The notes below the pieces were generated by a model. The model searched no databases. It was not told the origin of the DNA and worked only from the letters and a program-made list of their open reading frames with translations. Positions 16,776 through 26,677 of a stretch of 64,000 nucleotides of DNA are shown in pieces. The translations under genes were made by a program, and so were the position numbers. Positions within the stretch are counted from its first letter, which is position 1. Every line of letters begins with the position of its first letter. Origin of the DNA: Amygdalobacter indicium (GTDB taxonomy: Bacteria > Bacillota > Clostridia > Saccharofermentanales > Fastidiosipilaceae); contig NZ_CP118866.1 in the NCBI RefSeq assembly GCF_029101545.1, forward strand, positions 1,178,001-1,242,000, read 5' to 3'.

Positions 16776-17609
16776 TCAAACAGCTACCGGAATACCTTTA
16801 ATTTGCGGATTGTGTTCATAGTCGCTCAACTTGAAGCTGTCAACGCTGAAATCGTCAAAGTTCTTCACGGCCGGATCAATTTCCAATTTCGGTGCCTTGA
16901 ATGTCGGACGTTTAATTAATTCTTCAACCAAAGGAATATGCCGATCGTAAATATGCGCATCGGCAATAACATGCACCAATTCTCCTACTTCCAAGCCCGC
17001 ATCGATTGCCAGCATATGTAACAAAACGGCGTATTGCACGACATTCCAATTGTTCGCAACCAGAATATCGTTGGAGCGTTGGTTTAAAATACCGCACAAC
17101 TTATGGTCAACAACATTAAAAGTCATGGAGTAGGCGCAGGGATATAAGTTCATCGCATGCAAATCGGCAAAATTATAAATATTGGTCATTATGCGACGAG
17201 ATTGCGGGTTATGACGCAAATCATAGCGAACTTTATCAACCTGATTCATCAAGCCTTCGGGGAATTCATATTTTTGGGCCAATTGATAACCGTAAGCCTT
17301 GCCTATGCTGCCGTCACTGTCGGCCCAGGCATCCCAAATATGAGAATGTAAATCATGCACATTATTGGAACGGCGTTGCCATATCCAGAGCAATTCGTCC
17401 ACACAATTTTTGAAAGGTACCGGTCTTAATGTTAAAGCCGGAAATTCCTGACTTAAATCGTAGCGATTGACTACACCGAAAACTTTTTTCGTATAAGCGC
17501 TGCTGCCGTCATCCGCCCACTTGGGACGAACCTTAGCACTTGTATCCATATATCCGTCTTCCAATATTGTTTTACATGTTTTGATAAATAAATCATCTGC
17601 CCGTGCCAT
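16776..17609 (-). CDS. thyA: Thymidylate synthase
   Basis: A 277-aa enzyme (start ATG 17609; GAGG about 11 bp upstream) that methylates dUMP to dTMP using methylene-tetrahydrofolate. The active-site Cys is in NLYPCAYSMTF (about residue 157), and RRIMTNIYNFADLH, NQRSNDILVANNWNVVQY and HVIADAHIYDRHIP are conserved substrate and folate segments. It is the clostridial/Bacillus ThyA type with an alanine after the catalytic Cys where the E. coli enzyme has His. Cotranscribed with folA. Confidence 0.95.
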   Translation of the reverse strand: MARADDLFIKTCKTILEDGYMDTSAKVRPKWADDGSSAYTKKVFGVVNRYDLSQEFPALTLRPVPFKNCVDELLWIWQRRSNNVHDLHSHIWDAWADSDGSIGKAYGYQLAQKYEFPEGLMNQVDKVRYDLRHNPQSRRIMTNIYNFADLHAMNLYPCAYSMTFNVVDHKLCGILNQRSNDILVANNWNVVQYAVLLHMLAIDAGLEVGELVHVIADAHIYDRHIPLVEELIKRPTFKAPKLEIDPAVKNFDDFSVDSFKLSDYEHNPQIKGIPVAV

Positions 17610-17708
17610 TTTTCTGCTACCTCTTGCTGAACTTGATTTTATCACTTATTTTGCTGCCTGCATCTACCCATTCCGTCCGGCGGCATTAGGCAGTCGGCGA
17701 CATTCTTA

Positions 17709-19190
17709 TTAATGATACAATTTTTTCGTGCGAAATTGCGCTTCGTTTGTCACATTAATTCCCAGCTTATGTAAAATATTTCTGTCCATCGCCCCCGGAA
17801 TAACCGTTGAATGAGCTTCCGTATTCCGCAATTGCGGCAATAATTGTAAGGCCCGGCGGCTGACTTGATTGGAAGCGGCGGAAATTGCCAGAGCCAATAA
17901 AACTTCATCAACATGCAGCATCGGGTTATTATTGCCCAGACAACCGGTTTTCAATTCGGCCACCGGTTCAATAACCTCCGGCGAAATTAAAGGAATCTCG
18001 TCCGCAATATTACCTAAGACTTTCAAGGCATTCAACAGACAGGCTGCCGGCGCATCCAATAAACTTGTCCGCCGCCCGCAAACTATCGTCCCATCGGCCA
18101 GTTCTATAGCCATAGCATTGGTTTTGGCTGTCTCGGCTTTATCTAATGCAGCCTGAACAACTTTTCTGTCCGCTGCAGAAGTGCCGGCTTGTGATAACAG
18201 CAACTTGATTTTAGCCAGAGATTCCGGCGCCAAATTGCCGCGCATTACTGCTTCCGCCGTTTGATAATAACGCCGAATTATTTCATCCCGACCGGCTTTA
18301 CGGCACAACTCATCATCATTGATGCAAAAACCTGCCTGATTAACGCCCATATCTGTCGGCGATTTATAAGGACAATTGCCGGAAATTCGCTCCATTATGG
18401 CTTTCAGAACCGGAAAAATCTCAACATCACGATTATAGTTGACGGCAGTTTTGCCATAAGCTTCCAGATGCAAAGGATCAATCATATTTACATCGTTAAG
18501 ATCGACTGTCGCCGCCTCGTAAGCCAAATTAACCGGATGTTTCAAAGGTAAATTCCAGACGGGAAAGGTTTCAAACTTGGCATACCCGGCTTTTACACCC
18601 TGCTGAAATTCCTGATAAAGTTGAGATAAGCAGGTGGCCATTTTGCCTGAACCGGGGCCGGGAGCTGTGACAATCACCAAAGGTCTTTGCGTGACGATAT
18701 ACTCATTTTTGCCATAACCGGCGTCGCTGACGATTTTTTGCACATCATTCGGGTAACCGGCAATTTTATAATGCACATAAGATTTAATTCCCTGCTTTTG
18801 CAAAAGCGTGCGAAATTTCAAAGCGGCGCTCTGATTTTCATATTGAGTAATTACAACTGAACCTACATATAAACCGACAGATCGGAAAGCATCAATCAGG
18901 CGCAAAACTTCCACATCGTATGTAATGCCCAAATCGCCGCGCAGTTTATTTTTGGCTATGTCGGCCGCATTAATCGCAATGATTATTTCTGCCTGCTCCT
19001 TCAGTTTCAGCAACATCTTAAGTTTACTGTCGGGCTTAAATCCGGGCAAAACCCTGGCAGCATGTTCATCGTCGAACAATTTACCGCCGAATTCAAGATA
19101 CAACTTGTTATCGAATGCGGCAATACGTTCTTTAATATAAGTTGATTGCAGTTCCAAATATTTCTGATTGTCAAATGCAGGTTTAGCCAT
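17709..19190 (-). CDS. DUF1846 (UPF0371) family protein
   Basis: A 493-aa protein matching the DUF1846 family, widespread in Bacillota and of unproved function. It starts MAKPAFDNQKYLELQ and carries the phosphate-binding-looking loop VTAPGPGSGKMATCLSQLY (about residues 174-192), the conserved DMGVNQAGFCI segment and a C-terminal domain with AACLLNALKVLGNIADE. Length is typical of the family. ATG 19190 with AAGGGAG upstream. It is 99 bp upstream of thyA in the same direction. Confidence 0.85.
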   Translation of the reverse strand: MAKPAFDNQKYLELQSTYIKERIAAFDNKLYLEFGGKLFDDEHAARVLPGFKPDSKLKMLLKLKEQAEIIIAINAADIAKNKLRGDLGITYDVEVLRLIDAFRSVGLYVGSVVITQYENQSAALKFRTLLQKQGIKSYVHYKIAGYPNDVQKIVSDAGYGKNEYIVTQRPLVIVTAPGPGSGKMATCLSQLYQEFQQGVKAGYAKFETFPVWNLPLKHPVNLAYEAATVDLNDVNMIDPLHLEAYGKTAVNYNRDVEIFPVLKAIMERISGNCPYKSPTDMGVNQAGFCINDDELCRKAGRDEIIRRYYQTAEAVMRGNLAPESLAKIKLLLSQAGTSAADRKVVQAALDKAETAKTNAMAIELADGTIVCGRRTSLLDAPAACLLNALKVLGNIADEIPLISPEVIEPVAELKTGCLGNNNPMLHVDEVLLALAISAASNQVSRRALQLLPQLRNTEAHSTVIPGAMDRNILHKLGINVTNEAQFRTKKLYH

Positions 19191-19288
19191 TTTTCCGTCT
19201 CCCTTAACAGCAAAATTTTATGTGACCTGTAGAATGTGCACCTTGAATATAACTGAAAATAAGGTTGCCGACAAGCGGCGGCGGAAGT

Positions 19289-22200
19289 TTAATTTTCCTG
19301 CATGCGCCGCAATAAATTACGCAGGAGAATCAGACGATTCTGTTCACTGACGCCGTGCAAACCGCTGATTTCTATAAAAGGCTGATTGGCTGCAACAAAG
19401 TGCAGTTGCCGTTGTAAAGTTTTATCCTGCATCAGTAGACTTATTTTTTGCATATTCAGGGCGCTGTCTGTAGACAAGATTAAATCGATTTTATTAAATT
19501 GACTCTCCACCGCTTTAACATGCAAAGAATTCAGGCTGCTGCGCACAAAAGCAATATCCAGTAAATTCCGGACATTAGGGCTGACATCACCGAAGCGGTC
19601 CAGGATTTCATCTGTCAAGTCAAGATATTCCGCAAACGAATTTATTCTGCCGATACGGCGATACAAATCCAGGCGTTCACTGTCAACCGGCACCAGCTCC
19701 CGTTCAATATAAGCGCTGACTTTCAGGTTAACTTGACAATTCAAGCTGTTCAAATAAGCCTGATCTTCCGGCTCCGCCTGCTGCCGGGTGATTTTCAACG
19801 GCACTTCAGTTTTTTCGCTTTTTTCAGCTTTTACGGTCTGAATTTCTTCTTCCAGCATCCGGCAATACATATCATAGCCGACAGCGGCAATTTGTCCGTG
19901 CTGCTCCGCACCTATGAGATTACCCGCGCCTCTGACTTCCAAATCCTGTAAAGCTATTTTCATGCCGGAACCCAGTTCCGTAAATTCGCTGATTGCCTTG
20001 ATCCGCTTGGCCGCATCTGCCGTTAAAATCCGTTCCGGTCTATAAGTTATATAAGCATATGCCTGTTTGGTCGAGCGGCCTACTCGTCCCTTTATCTGGT
20101 ATAATTGCGCCAGTCCCAGACGATCGGCATCTGTAACTATCAAAGTATTAACGTTGGGCATATCAATCCCGGATTCGATGATTGTTGTACACAATAATAC
20201 GTCAAAGGCATGATTGATGAAATCGAAGATTACCTCCTCCAGTTGCCCCTCCGGCATTTTCCCGTGCGCGACATTGAAAGTTACCTGCGGCATAATCTGC
20301 TGCAGATGCTCCTGTAATTTATAGATAGTATGCGTATTATTATGTAGGAAAAAAACCTGGCCGCCGCGCATTTTTTCGCGTAAAATTGCAGCTTTCAACA
20401 AGTCTTCGTCATATTCCAACACATAAGTTCTGACAGCTTTACGATTTTCCGGCGCTTCCTGTAAAAGCGAAATGTTTCTGATACCGGAAAGGGCCATATG
20501 TAAGGTTCTGGGAATAGGCGTAGCCGACAAAGTCAAAACATCTACGGTCGGATAGGCCGCTTTCAGCTGCTCTTTGTGGTCAACGCCGAAGCGCTGCTCT
20601 TCATCAACTACCAACAAACCGAGATTCTGAAATTTCACATCCTTACTCAACAATCTGTGCGTACCGAAAACAATTTGACATTCTCCCGTTTGCAAGTGAC
20701 TTAAAACCTTTTTCTGCATTAAAGGCGGGCTGAAACGGCTGAGCAGGCCGACTTCTATCCCGAATTCTGCAACCCGTTTGCAAAAATTATCATAATGCTG
20801 TTCAACTAAAACCGTAGTGGGAGCGATAAAAGCTACCTGTTTGCCGGCCAATATTGCTTTGAAGCAGGCACGAAAAGCAACTTCGGTTTTGCCGAAGCCG
20901 ACATCGCCGCAAATAATTCTATCCATAACCTGCGCTTTACACATATCGTTTTCCACTTCCTGCATCGCCTGCAGTTGATCATCGGTTTCAATATAGGGAA
21001 AACCGGCGGCAAATTCCGCTTCCATCCGACTGTTTTTCGGGAAAGCGAAGCCTTTAATCTGCAAACGTTCGGCATATAAATTCAACAAGTCGGTAGCTAA
21101 TTTACGAATCTGACGGCGGGAACGTTCTTTCAGTTTTTCCCAGTCGCTGCCGCCGAAGCGGGACAGCTTGGGCGCTTTATCCTGAGAACCGATGTATTTT
21201 TGCAGTTGGTTAATTGCCGACATAGGTAGATACAGGGCGGCGGAATCGGCATATTCCAAATACAGATAATCGCCTTTGACGCCGTCATTGACGACAGTTT
21301 TAATGCCGCGATAAATACCGATACCGTGAATATCATGAACCACATAATCGCCGCTGTGCAAATCATTGAAAAAGTCTATAATTCGCCGCTTGTCATCATT
21401 TTTCCGTCTAACGGTATTTGTCCGGAAACGCTTGGTACTCAACTCGTTATTGCCGAAAACCATCAATTTTGCCGCCGGATAATTAAATCCCTGCCGCAAA
21501 TTCCCGACTTTCACCTGCCATAAAATCCTGTCGTTTTCCTCTTGCAGGTAAGTTGCCGCAGCCTGCGCCTGTTTCTCGGTCGGCGCAAAAGCGTAAAATT
21601 GATAAGCCTTTTGCCGATAACCGTCAAGGTCGGCAATTTTATCTACAAGGCTGCGATTTTTCTCTCCGACTTTCAGACTTTCAGCTTCACGGCCGCCGAT
21701 TGTAATATTTACCGGCTCAATACCGTTTTTCAGGATATTAGCTGCCGTAGCGAAAACTGCTAAAGTCACTATTTTTCTTTGTTTTTGTAAATTGGCAACG
21801 ACATTTTCCGCCGTCGGTAAAGTTTCGGCCCACCAGGAGGGACATTTACCTTCCTGCTCAAAGCTTTGCCAATCGAGCAGACTTTGTTTGGCGTAGGCCT
21901 CCGCCGCCTTTTTCAGTAAATTAAATTCATCCATAACCAAGCAGCAGCCCCATTGTTCCAGATAAGCGAAAAGGTCGTTCTTCTCCGGATACAATAAAGG
22001 CAAATAGGCCTCTATGCCGGCAAAATAGCAGTGATTCCGGCACTTATCCGCTGCCGTTTGCATTAAAGCTATCTGTTCCGACAAAAATTGCCGTTCCGCC
22101 TCAGTTCCCCGGCCGCTTGCCTGCTTAATTTTTAATTTACGCTCGAAACTTGCCGCTTTATCCTGCGCCAACTCGGTTAATTTATCCCAATCGGCCTCAT

Positions 22201-22915
22201 TCAAAGCAAAGGAACGCACGGGATTAATCATACTGGAATTCAACTGTTGTACCGCCCGGGCGCTTGCCAAATCGAAAAGTTTAATTTGATCCAGCTCGAT
22301 ATCGAAGAAAGAAAGGCGCAGGCCCTGACCGGCTGCTGCCGTTTTCGGCGTAACCAGGTCGATAATATCACCGTGACAAGCAAACTCTCCTGCCACCACG
22401 GCCCGTTCCCGCCGCTGATAACCCAAGGCCTGCAACTTTTGCTGCAAGTGCATAAGATTAAACTCGGCGCCCGCTTGTAAATGCAACGCCATATTGCAAT
22501 AAACGTCAGGCGGCAAGAAGTGATCGAAAAAGGTTCTGATTTCAGTTAAAATTATGCAAGTCCGCTCTGCTTTCAAAGCCTGCATAATATTATCCAGCTC
22601 CGCTGCCTGTCTTTGAGTTTCCGCCGAATCGGCACTTTCAGCCGGCATATAATCCGGTTCCCGATGATGCAGACAATAAACACTATCCGGTAAATAAGTA
22701 GTTAATGCCGCCTGCCATTCCTGCAGCGCATAATCATTTTCCAACACCACCAACAGCGCTTGCTTGCTTTTTACGGCTAAGGCCGCCGTCAAATAACATT
22801 TTTGTGCATCAAAAGTCCCGTAAACATTGAATAATGCCTCAGGGGCTGCTAAACCTGTGCTTAATTTGACAAATGCCGGATCATTCAGGGCCTGCTCAAG
22901 CAGCTGTGACATCAT
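19289..22915 (-). CDS. mfd: Transcription-repair coupling factor
   Basis: A 1208-aa ATP-dependent translocase that removes stalled RNA polymerase from damaged DNA and recruits UvrA. Domains in order: UvrB-like N-terminal modules (about 1-350), the RNA polymerase-interacting Tudor-like domain (SGDYVVHDIHGIGIYRGIK near 520), RecG-like helicase core with Walker A CGDVGFGKTEVAFRA (near 668), DEEQ box (near 772), SATPIPRTL, QIKGRVGRS, TRG region, and the C-terminal autoinhibitory domain (LDLYRRIGRINSFAEYLDL). All motifs are intact. The ATG overlaps the pth stop (TAATG). Confidence 0.96.
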   Translation of the reverse strand: MMSQLLEQALNDPAFVKLSTGLAAPEALFNVYGTFDAQKCYLTAALAVKSKQALLVVLENDYALQEWQAALTTYLPDSVYCLHHREPDYMPAESADSAETQRQAAELDNIMQALKAERTCIILTEIRTFFDHFLPPDVYCNMALHLQAGAEFNLMHLQQKLQALGYQRRERAVVAGEFACHGDIIDLVTPKTAAAGQGLRLSFFDIELDQIKLFDLASARAVQQLNSSMINPVRSFALNEADWDKLTELAQDKAASFERKLKIKQASGRGTEAERQFLSEQIALMQTAADKCRNHCYFAGIEAYLPLLYPEKNDLFAYLEQWGCCLVMDEFNLLKKAAEAYAKQSLLDWQSFEQEGKCPSWWAETLPTAENVVANLQKQRKIVTLAVFATAANILKNGIEPVNITIGGREAESLKVGEKNRSLVDKIADLDGYRQKAYQFYAFAPTEKQAQAAATYLQEENDRILWQVKVGNLRQGFNYPAAKLMVFGNNELSTKRFRTNTVRRKNDDKRRIIDFFNDLHSGDYVVHDIHGIGIYRGIKTVVNDGVKGDYLYLEYADSAALYLPMSAINQLQKYIGSQDKAPKLSRFGGSDWEKLKERSRRQIRKLATDLLNLYAERLQIKGFAFPKNSRMEAEFAAGFPYIETDDQLQAMQEVENDMCKAQVMDRIICGDVGFGKTEVAFRACFKAILAGKQVAFIAPTTVLVEQHYDNFCKRVAEFGIEVGLLSRFSPPLMQKKVLSHLQTGECQIVFGTHRLLSKDVKFQNLGLLVVDEEQRFGVDHKEQLKAAYPTVDVLTLSATPIPRTLHMALSGIRNISLLQEAPENRKAVRTYVLEYDEDLLKAAILREKMRGGQVFFLHNNTHTIYKLQEHLQQIMPQVTFNVAHGKMPEGQLEEVIFDFINHAFDVLLCTTIIESGIDMPNVNTLIVTDADRLGLAQLYQIKGRVGRSTKQAYAYITYRPERILTADAAKRIKAISEFTELGSGMKIALQDLEVRGAGNLIGAEQHGQIAAVGYDMYCRMLEEEIQTVKAEKSEKTEVPLKITRQQAEPEDQAYLNSLNCQVNLKVSAYIERELVPVDSERLDLYRRIGRINSFAEYLDLTDEILDRFGDVSPNVRNLLDIAFVRSSLNSLHVKAVESQFNKIDLILSTDSALNMQKISLLMQDKTLQRQLHFVAANQPFIEISGLHGVSEQNRLILLRNLLRRMQEN

Positions 22916-23547
22916 TACTTTAACTCCCTTTTGGCCGAATAAGCCTCTCTTTGCGCCAATTTCTTCAAAGTGGTCAAATTATGCGCATGCAAATCACCGA
23001 CAGCTTTGGCAGCATTGCCGCTATCCGCCTTGGCGATAAAAGTTTTAATGCGTTCGGCCAGTTCCGGTAATTGCTGCCGCTTAGCCGGCGGAATTTTGCT
23101 TAAAACAAAATCAACAATACTCATATAGTCCGGAATCGGACCGGCTCCGACTCTCAAGCGCGGGAAATTCTCACTTTTGAGTGCCCGTACAATCGATTTC
23201 ATCCCGTTATGCGTTCCCGCTCCGCCTTTATCACGATAGCGCAAATCGCCGAACGGTAATTCGAAGTCATCATAAATTACCAAAAGCTGCTCCGGTTTCA
23301 ATTTGAAATAGGCGCAGGCTTCCTGCACGGCCACACCCGAATTATTCATATAAGTTGTCGGCTTCATAAGATATACGGTTCTGCCGTCCTGCTTATAATG
23401 TGCAAAAAAGGCCTGAAATTTGATCTGACTTAAGCTTACCCCCGCCTGCGCAGCTACGGCATCGAGCATATAAAAGCCTAAATTATGCCACGTATCTTCA
23501 TATTCCCGACCGATATTACCTAAACCGACAATTAATCTATCTACCAT
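22915..23547 (-). CDS. pth: Peptidyl-tRNA hydrolase
   Basis: A 210-aa enzyme that releases peptides from prematurely dissociated peptidyl-tRNA. The N-terminal signature reads VGLGNIGREYEDTWHNLGFY, with the catalytic His in HNLGF (residue 21); the usual Pro of GNPG and Arg before the His are Ile and Trp here. YMNNSG, DDFELPFGDLRYRDKGGAGTHNG are conserved. The start overlaps the glmU end by 7 bp and its stop overlaps mfd, as in the Bacillus glmU-pth-mfd order. Confidence 0.94.
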   Translation of the reverse strand: MVDRLIVGLGNIGREYEDTWHNLGFYMLDAVAAQAGVSLSQIKFQAFFAHYKQDGRTVYLMKPTTYMNNSGVAVQEACAYFKLKPEQLLVIYDDFELPFGDLRYRDKGGAGTHNGMKSIVRALKSENFPRLRVGAGPIPDYMSIVDFVLSKIPPAKRQQLPELAERIKTFIAKADSGNAAKAVGDLHAHNLTTLKKLAQREAYSAKRELK

Positions 23548-24815
23548 TTATATTTCCTATTCTCTAATTCCTGTCGCTCCTGTAACTTTTGGCTGCGATA
23601 ATCTTTAATTATCGTCCCGCTTTTAAATTCCTGCAATTTTTCCGCCTGCACAAAAGCCAGCGAAGAATGATCATGAACGATAACATTATCGGCCAACTGC
23701 GAATTTTTCAGCAAAGTAAAACTTTCAACCCGGCAATTATCACCCAGAACCGACTGGCGGATTTCCGTAAACGGTTCAATTAAATTATCCTGCCCCAACT
23801 TACACTCCTGCAAAACGGCTCTCTCTATTTTCGTATTTTCCCCGATAAAAGCCGATTGCAACGAACTGAAAGCTCCGATTCGACAATTATTGCTTATTTG
23901 CGTACCTTGGGTCAGCACCACTTGCGGTCCGATTACGGAATCCGAACCGATACTGACATTATAGTCGATAATACAGCTGTCGGGGTCGATAATAGTTACG
24001 CCCCGGTTCATATGATAAGCGCAAATTCTTTGATTCATCAAATACGCCGCATCATCAAGTTCCGGCCTGGTCTTAACACCCAAAACTTCCAAGGAATTGG
24101 CGGGAATAGCTTTTACCTGATGGCCGTCGGCAAGCAGCAGACGAATAATATCGCTCAATTCATAAGTCTTATCGTTGCCCATCCTTGCCCCTATTTTACC
24201 TAAGGCCGACAGGAGTAGGCTGGTATCGAAACAATAAATACCGCTGGAAACTTCGACGGTCTCTTTTAATTTTTGCGGTGTCAGATAACGACTTCTGGTC
24301 AAAGGACCGGAGGCGGCATCGAAAAAATCGCTGATCAAATTACAGGTAGGCGCCGCTTTCAGGCCGATAATCCTGTGATCGGCGGAACGAATAACTTCTT
24401 CATAAGTCAAGTTGGCCGCCTTGGGAATTTCGGCGGAAATAAAAGCGCAGGCACAATCGGAAAAATTATTAACCAAATTAATCAAAGTCTGCGGCCGAAT
24501 CAAAGGTATATCAGCCGGACAGACAAGCACTTCTCCCTTGACCCCTTCCAGGAAACTGGCGGCTTTAGCCGTCGCATGTCCCGTACCTAAAGGCCGATTT
24601 TGCAACATATAAATCATATTTTCGCCGACGGTTTTCCGAATTTCAGCCTGTTGATAACCGACGACATAGACCTGATCCTGTGCTCCTGCTTTGGTCAAAG
24701 CTTCTTTAACCCATAAAATCATCGGTTTACCCGCTACCGGTTGTAACAGTTTGCTGATCCGCGAATCCATTCTCGAACTTGTACCGGCAGCCAGAACCAA
24801 GGCTCCTTTTAACAT
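23541..24815 (-). CDS. glmU: GlmU-like UDP-GlcNAc pyrophosphorylase with shortened acetyltransferase half
   Basis: A 424-aa protein (start ATG 24815, AGGGG 8 bp upstream; a GTG lies at 24824). The N-terminal uridyltransferase domain is good: VLAAGTSSRMDSRISKLLQP (G-x-G-T/S and Lys), GTGHATAKAA (about 80-89), SSGIYCFDTSLL. The C-terminal left-handed beta-helix begins normally (ITIIDPDSCIIDYNVSIGSD) and continues to a divergent SGTIIKDYRSQK, where the canonical GTITxNYDGxNK would be, then ends. The last coils that bind acetyl-CoA, normally about 45-55 more residues, are missing. It forms an operon with pth and mfd. Confidence 0.88.
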   Translation of the reverse strand: MLKGALVLAAGTSSRMDSRISKLLQPVAGKPMILWVKEALTKAGAQDQVYVVGYQQAEIRKTVGENMIYMLQNRPLGTGHATAKAASFLEGVKGEVLVCPADIPLIRPQTLINLVNNFSDCACAFISAEIPKAANLTYEEVIRSADHRIIGLKAAPTCNLISDFFDAASGPLTRSRYLTPQKLKETVEVSSGIYCFDTSLLLSALGKIGARMGNDKTYELSDIIRLLLADGHQVKAIPANSLEVLGVKTRPELDDAAYLMNQRICAYHMNRGVTIIDPDSCIIDYNVSIGSDSVIGPQVVLTQGTQISNNCRIGAFSSLQSAFIGENTKIERAVLQECKLGQDNLIEPFTEIRQSVLGDNCRVESFTLLKNSQLADNVIVHDHSSLAFVQAEKLQEFKSGTIIKDYRSQKLQERQELENRKYKW

Positions 24816-24918
24816 CTTTCTCACCCCTTCCTGCTCACTCTGATTCTATAATAACTTCCCGTTTTTCCGTTGGCGTTAAATAATTGTGAAGTCTGTATCA
24901 ACGTCCGTCGACAAACAG

Positions 24919-24927
24919 TTATCCACA
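24919..24927 (+). promoter_or_regulatory. DnaA box (TTATCCACA), perfect consensus
   Basis: Exact TTATCCACA. A second exact copy lies 77 bp to the right in the same orientation. Confidence 0.6.
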
Positions 24928-24995
24928 AATTGTTACTTTTTTCTACATGGAATTTCTCCTAAAAAGCGGGCAATAAGCCTACTTATGCACGGAAA

Positions 24996-25004
24996 TTATC
25001 CACA
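24996..25004 (+). promoter_or_regulatory. DnaA box (TTATCCACA), perfect consensus
   Basis: Exact TTATCCACA, 77 bp from the first copy, in the same non-coding interval. Confidence 0.6.
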
Positions 25005-25134
25005 TTTCCACATTTTCCTTCGAAAAGCAACTGTCAACACAGCAGCAGAAAACGACAAAAGTTACGCCGGGGCTCTCGATTTTTTACGCAAAAAGCATTA
25101 AAATAAGGTGAATTTTATCGAAGAGGAAACGACC

Positions 25135-26664
25135 ATGAACATTAAGAAAATTTGTCGAAGTTTTTTATTACTTATCGCCGTTATTTTTTATTTCGGTATT
25201 CTTAACCTCGGATTTTGTCCTGTTTATATGCACAATGTTTTCGGCCAGGTTCCTCCCGACGCTCTGGTCAACCAATTTTTCAACGCCCAATCCGGAACGC
25301 CGACTGCCTATTACATCAAGTACACAATTTTCGCTTTCATTCCGGCTCTGATTGTCCTGCTGCTGACAATCTACGCTTTCCGGCGTTATAAACAGCCGCA
25401 GCATCGTAAAATTCGGACTTGTCTGCACGTTCTGGTTGTTATCGTTATGCTACTTGCATTCACTAATTTTGAACGTTATACGCACGTAACCCGTCATTTT
25501 TGGTACAATTTTTACGATAATCCGTTAATCGAAAATAATTATGTCGATACTAAAAATGTAGCTTTGACTTTTCCGGCAAAGAAACAAAATTTAATCTACA
25601 TCTGGTCCGAATCCATGGAATCCTCTTATCAGGATCCGGCGAGCGGCGGTTGTATGAAGGAAAATTTAATCCCGGAACTGACCCGGCTGGCAAAAGATAA
25701 CTATTCTTTCTCCGTTAATAAAGATTTAGGCGGTTTTTCGCCTGTGCAAACGGCAACTTATACCCTCGGTTCCATGGTGGCGCAAATGAGCGGCTTACCT
25801 TATATCGTCCCCTTCCGTCAACCGAACGACACGCCGCCGGGAGCTTTTTTGCCGGGCGCTTACAATTTGGGCGATATTCTGGCCAAAGAAGGTTATAAAA
25901 ATGTCTTTTATTCCGGCGCTTCCGCCAAATTCGGCCGACAGGAAAACTGGTTCTTACAGCACGGCGATTATGAAGTTTGCGACTTGAATTGGTTTAAGCG
26001 TACCGGTAAAGTTCCGGAGGATTATATGAAATTTTGGGGAATTGAAGATATTAAGCTGTTCGCCTTCGCCAAAGAACGCTTAACGGAATTGGCAAAATCT
26101 TCTCAACCTTTTAATTTTCAGTTGGAATTAATGGATACGCACGGGCCGGAAGGTTGGCCTACTGCCGGCTATACAGCCTCCAAGTATCCGGATGATCAGT
26201 ATGCCAACGTTTTAATCGGGGCTTCTAAAATGATTAATGAATTCGTCGATTGGATTAAAGCTCAACCTTTTTATAAAGACACGACAATAATTATCGTCGG
26301 TGACCATTTCACCATGGCTCCCGATTATCATCGCCATTATTTACCGAATTTAAGGCCTTCGGTTTATAACTGTATCATCAATCCCCGTTTGACAACAGCA
26401 GAGAAAAACGAGTTTCAAAGGCAAAAAGAGGCCATTACTATGGATATGTTCCCGACAACTTTAGCCGCTTTGGGCGTCAAAATTCCGGGCAATCGTCTGG
26501 CACTTGGCACCAACTTGTTCAGTGCGGAAGCGCCGTTGGCACAGCGTGTCGGTTTGGCGGCCATCAATGAAGCTTTCTCACAAAACTCAAAATTCTATTG
26601 CAATAAGTTCCTGCATAAAGATTGGTTGAAGCAACCGGTAGAAGAGGAAGAAACGCAAGATTAG
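25135..26664 (+). CDS. LtaS-like phosphoglycerol transferase / sulfatase-fold membrane enzyme
   Basis: A 509-aa protein, start ATG 25135 (GAGGA 8 bp upstream; the frame opens at 25108). Three hydrophobic segments in the first about 125 residues are followed by an extracellular alkaline phosphatase-superfamily domain: NLIYIWSESMESSYQDP (metal-binding Glu and site for the nucleophile), a Thr-rich stretch (SPVQTATYTLGSM, where the catalytic Thr should lie), FNFQLELMDTHGP and IIIVGDHFTMAPDYHRHYLP with the DH metal ligands. Such enzymes transfer glycerol phosphate from phosphatidylglycerol to lipoteichoic acid or other glycans. The exact acceptor is not known. Only three rather than five membrane helices are seen. 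Confidence 0.82.
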   Translation: MNIKKICRSFLLLIAVIFYFGILNLGFCPVYMHNVFGQVPPDALVNQFFNAQSGTPTAYYIKYTIFAFIPALIVLLLTIYAFRRYKQPQHRKIRTCLHVLVVIVMLLAFTNFERYTHVTRHFWYNFYDNPLIENNYVDTKNVALTFPAKKQNLIYIWSESMESSYQDPASGGCMKENLIPELTRLAKDNYSFSVNKDLGGFSPVQTATYTLGSMVAQMSGLPYIVPFRQPNDTPPGAFLPGAYNLGDILAKEGYKNVFYSGASAKFGRQENWFLQHGDYEVCDLNWFKRTGKVPEDYMKFWGIEDIKLFAFAKERLTELAKSSQPFNFQLELMDTHGPEGWPTAGYTASKYPDDQYANVLIGASKMINEFVDWIKAQPFYKDTTIIIVGDHFTMAPDYHRHYLPNLRPSVYNCIINPRLTTAEKNEFQRQKEAITMDMFPTTLAALGVKIPGNRLALGTNLFSAEAPLAQRVGLAAINEAFSQNSKFYCNKFLHKDWLKQPVEEEETQD

Positions 26665-26677
26665 TTAATGGCAATCG

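Larger units (their letters stand above)
24816..25134. other. Non-coding interval with DnaA-box pair
   Basis: A 319-bp divergent interval between glmU and the LtaS-like gene. Besides the two DnaA boxes listed separately, near matches TTATGCACG (about 24983) and TTTCCACAT (about 25006) are present. There is no strand-bias switch here. Confidence 0.6.

Noticed and set aside
24816..25134. Chromosomal replication origin
   Set aside because: Only two perfect DnaA boxes, no AT-rich unwinding element recognised, no dnaA or dnaN nearby, and gene direction does not switch.
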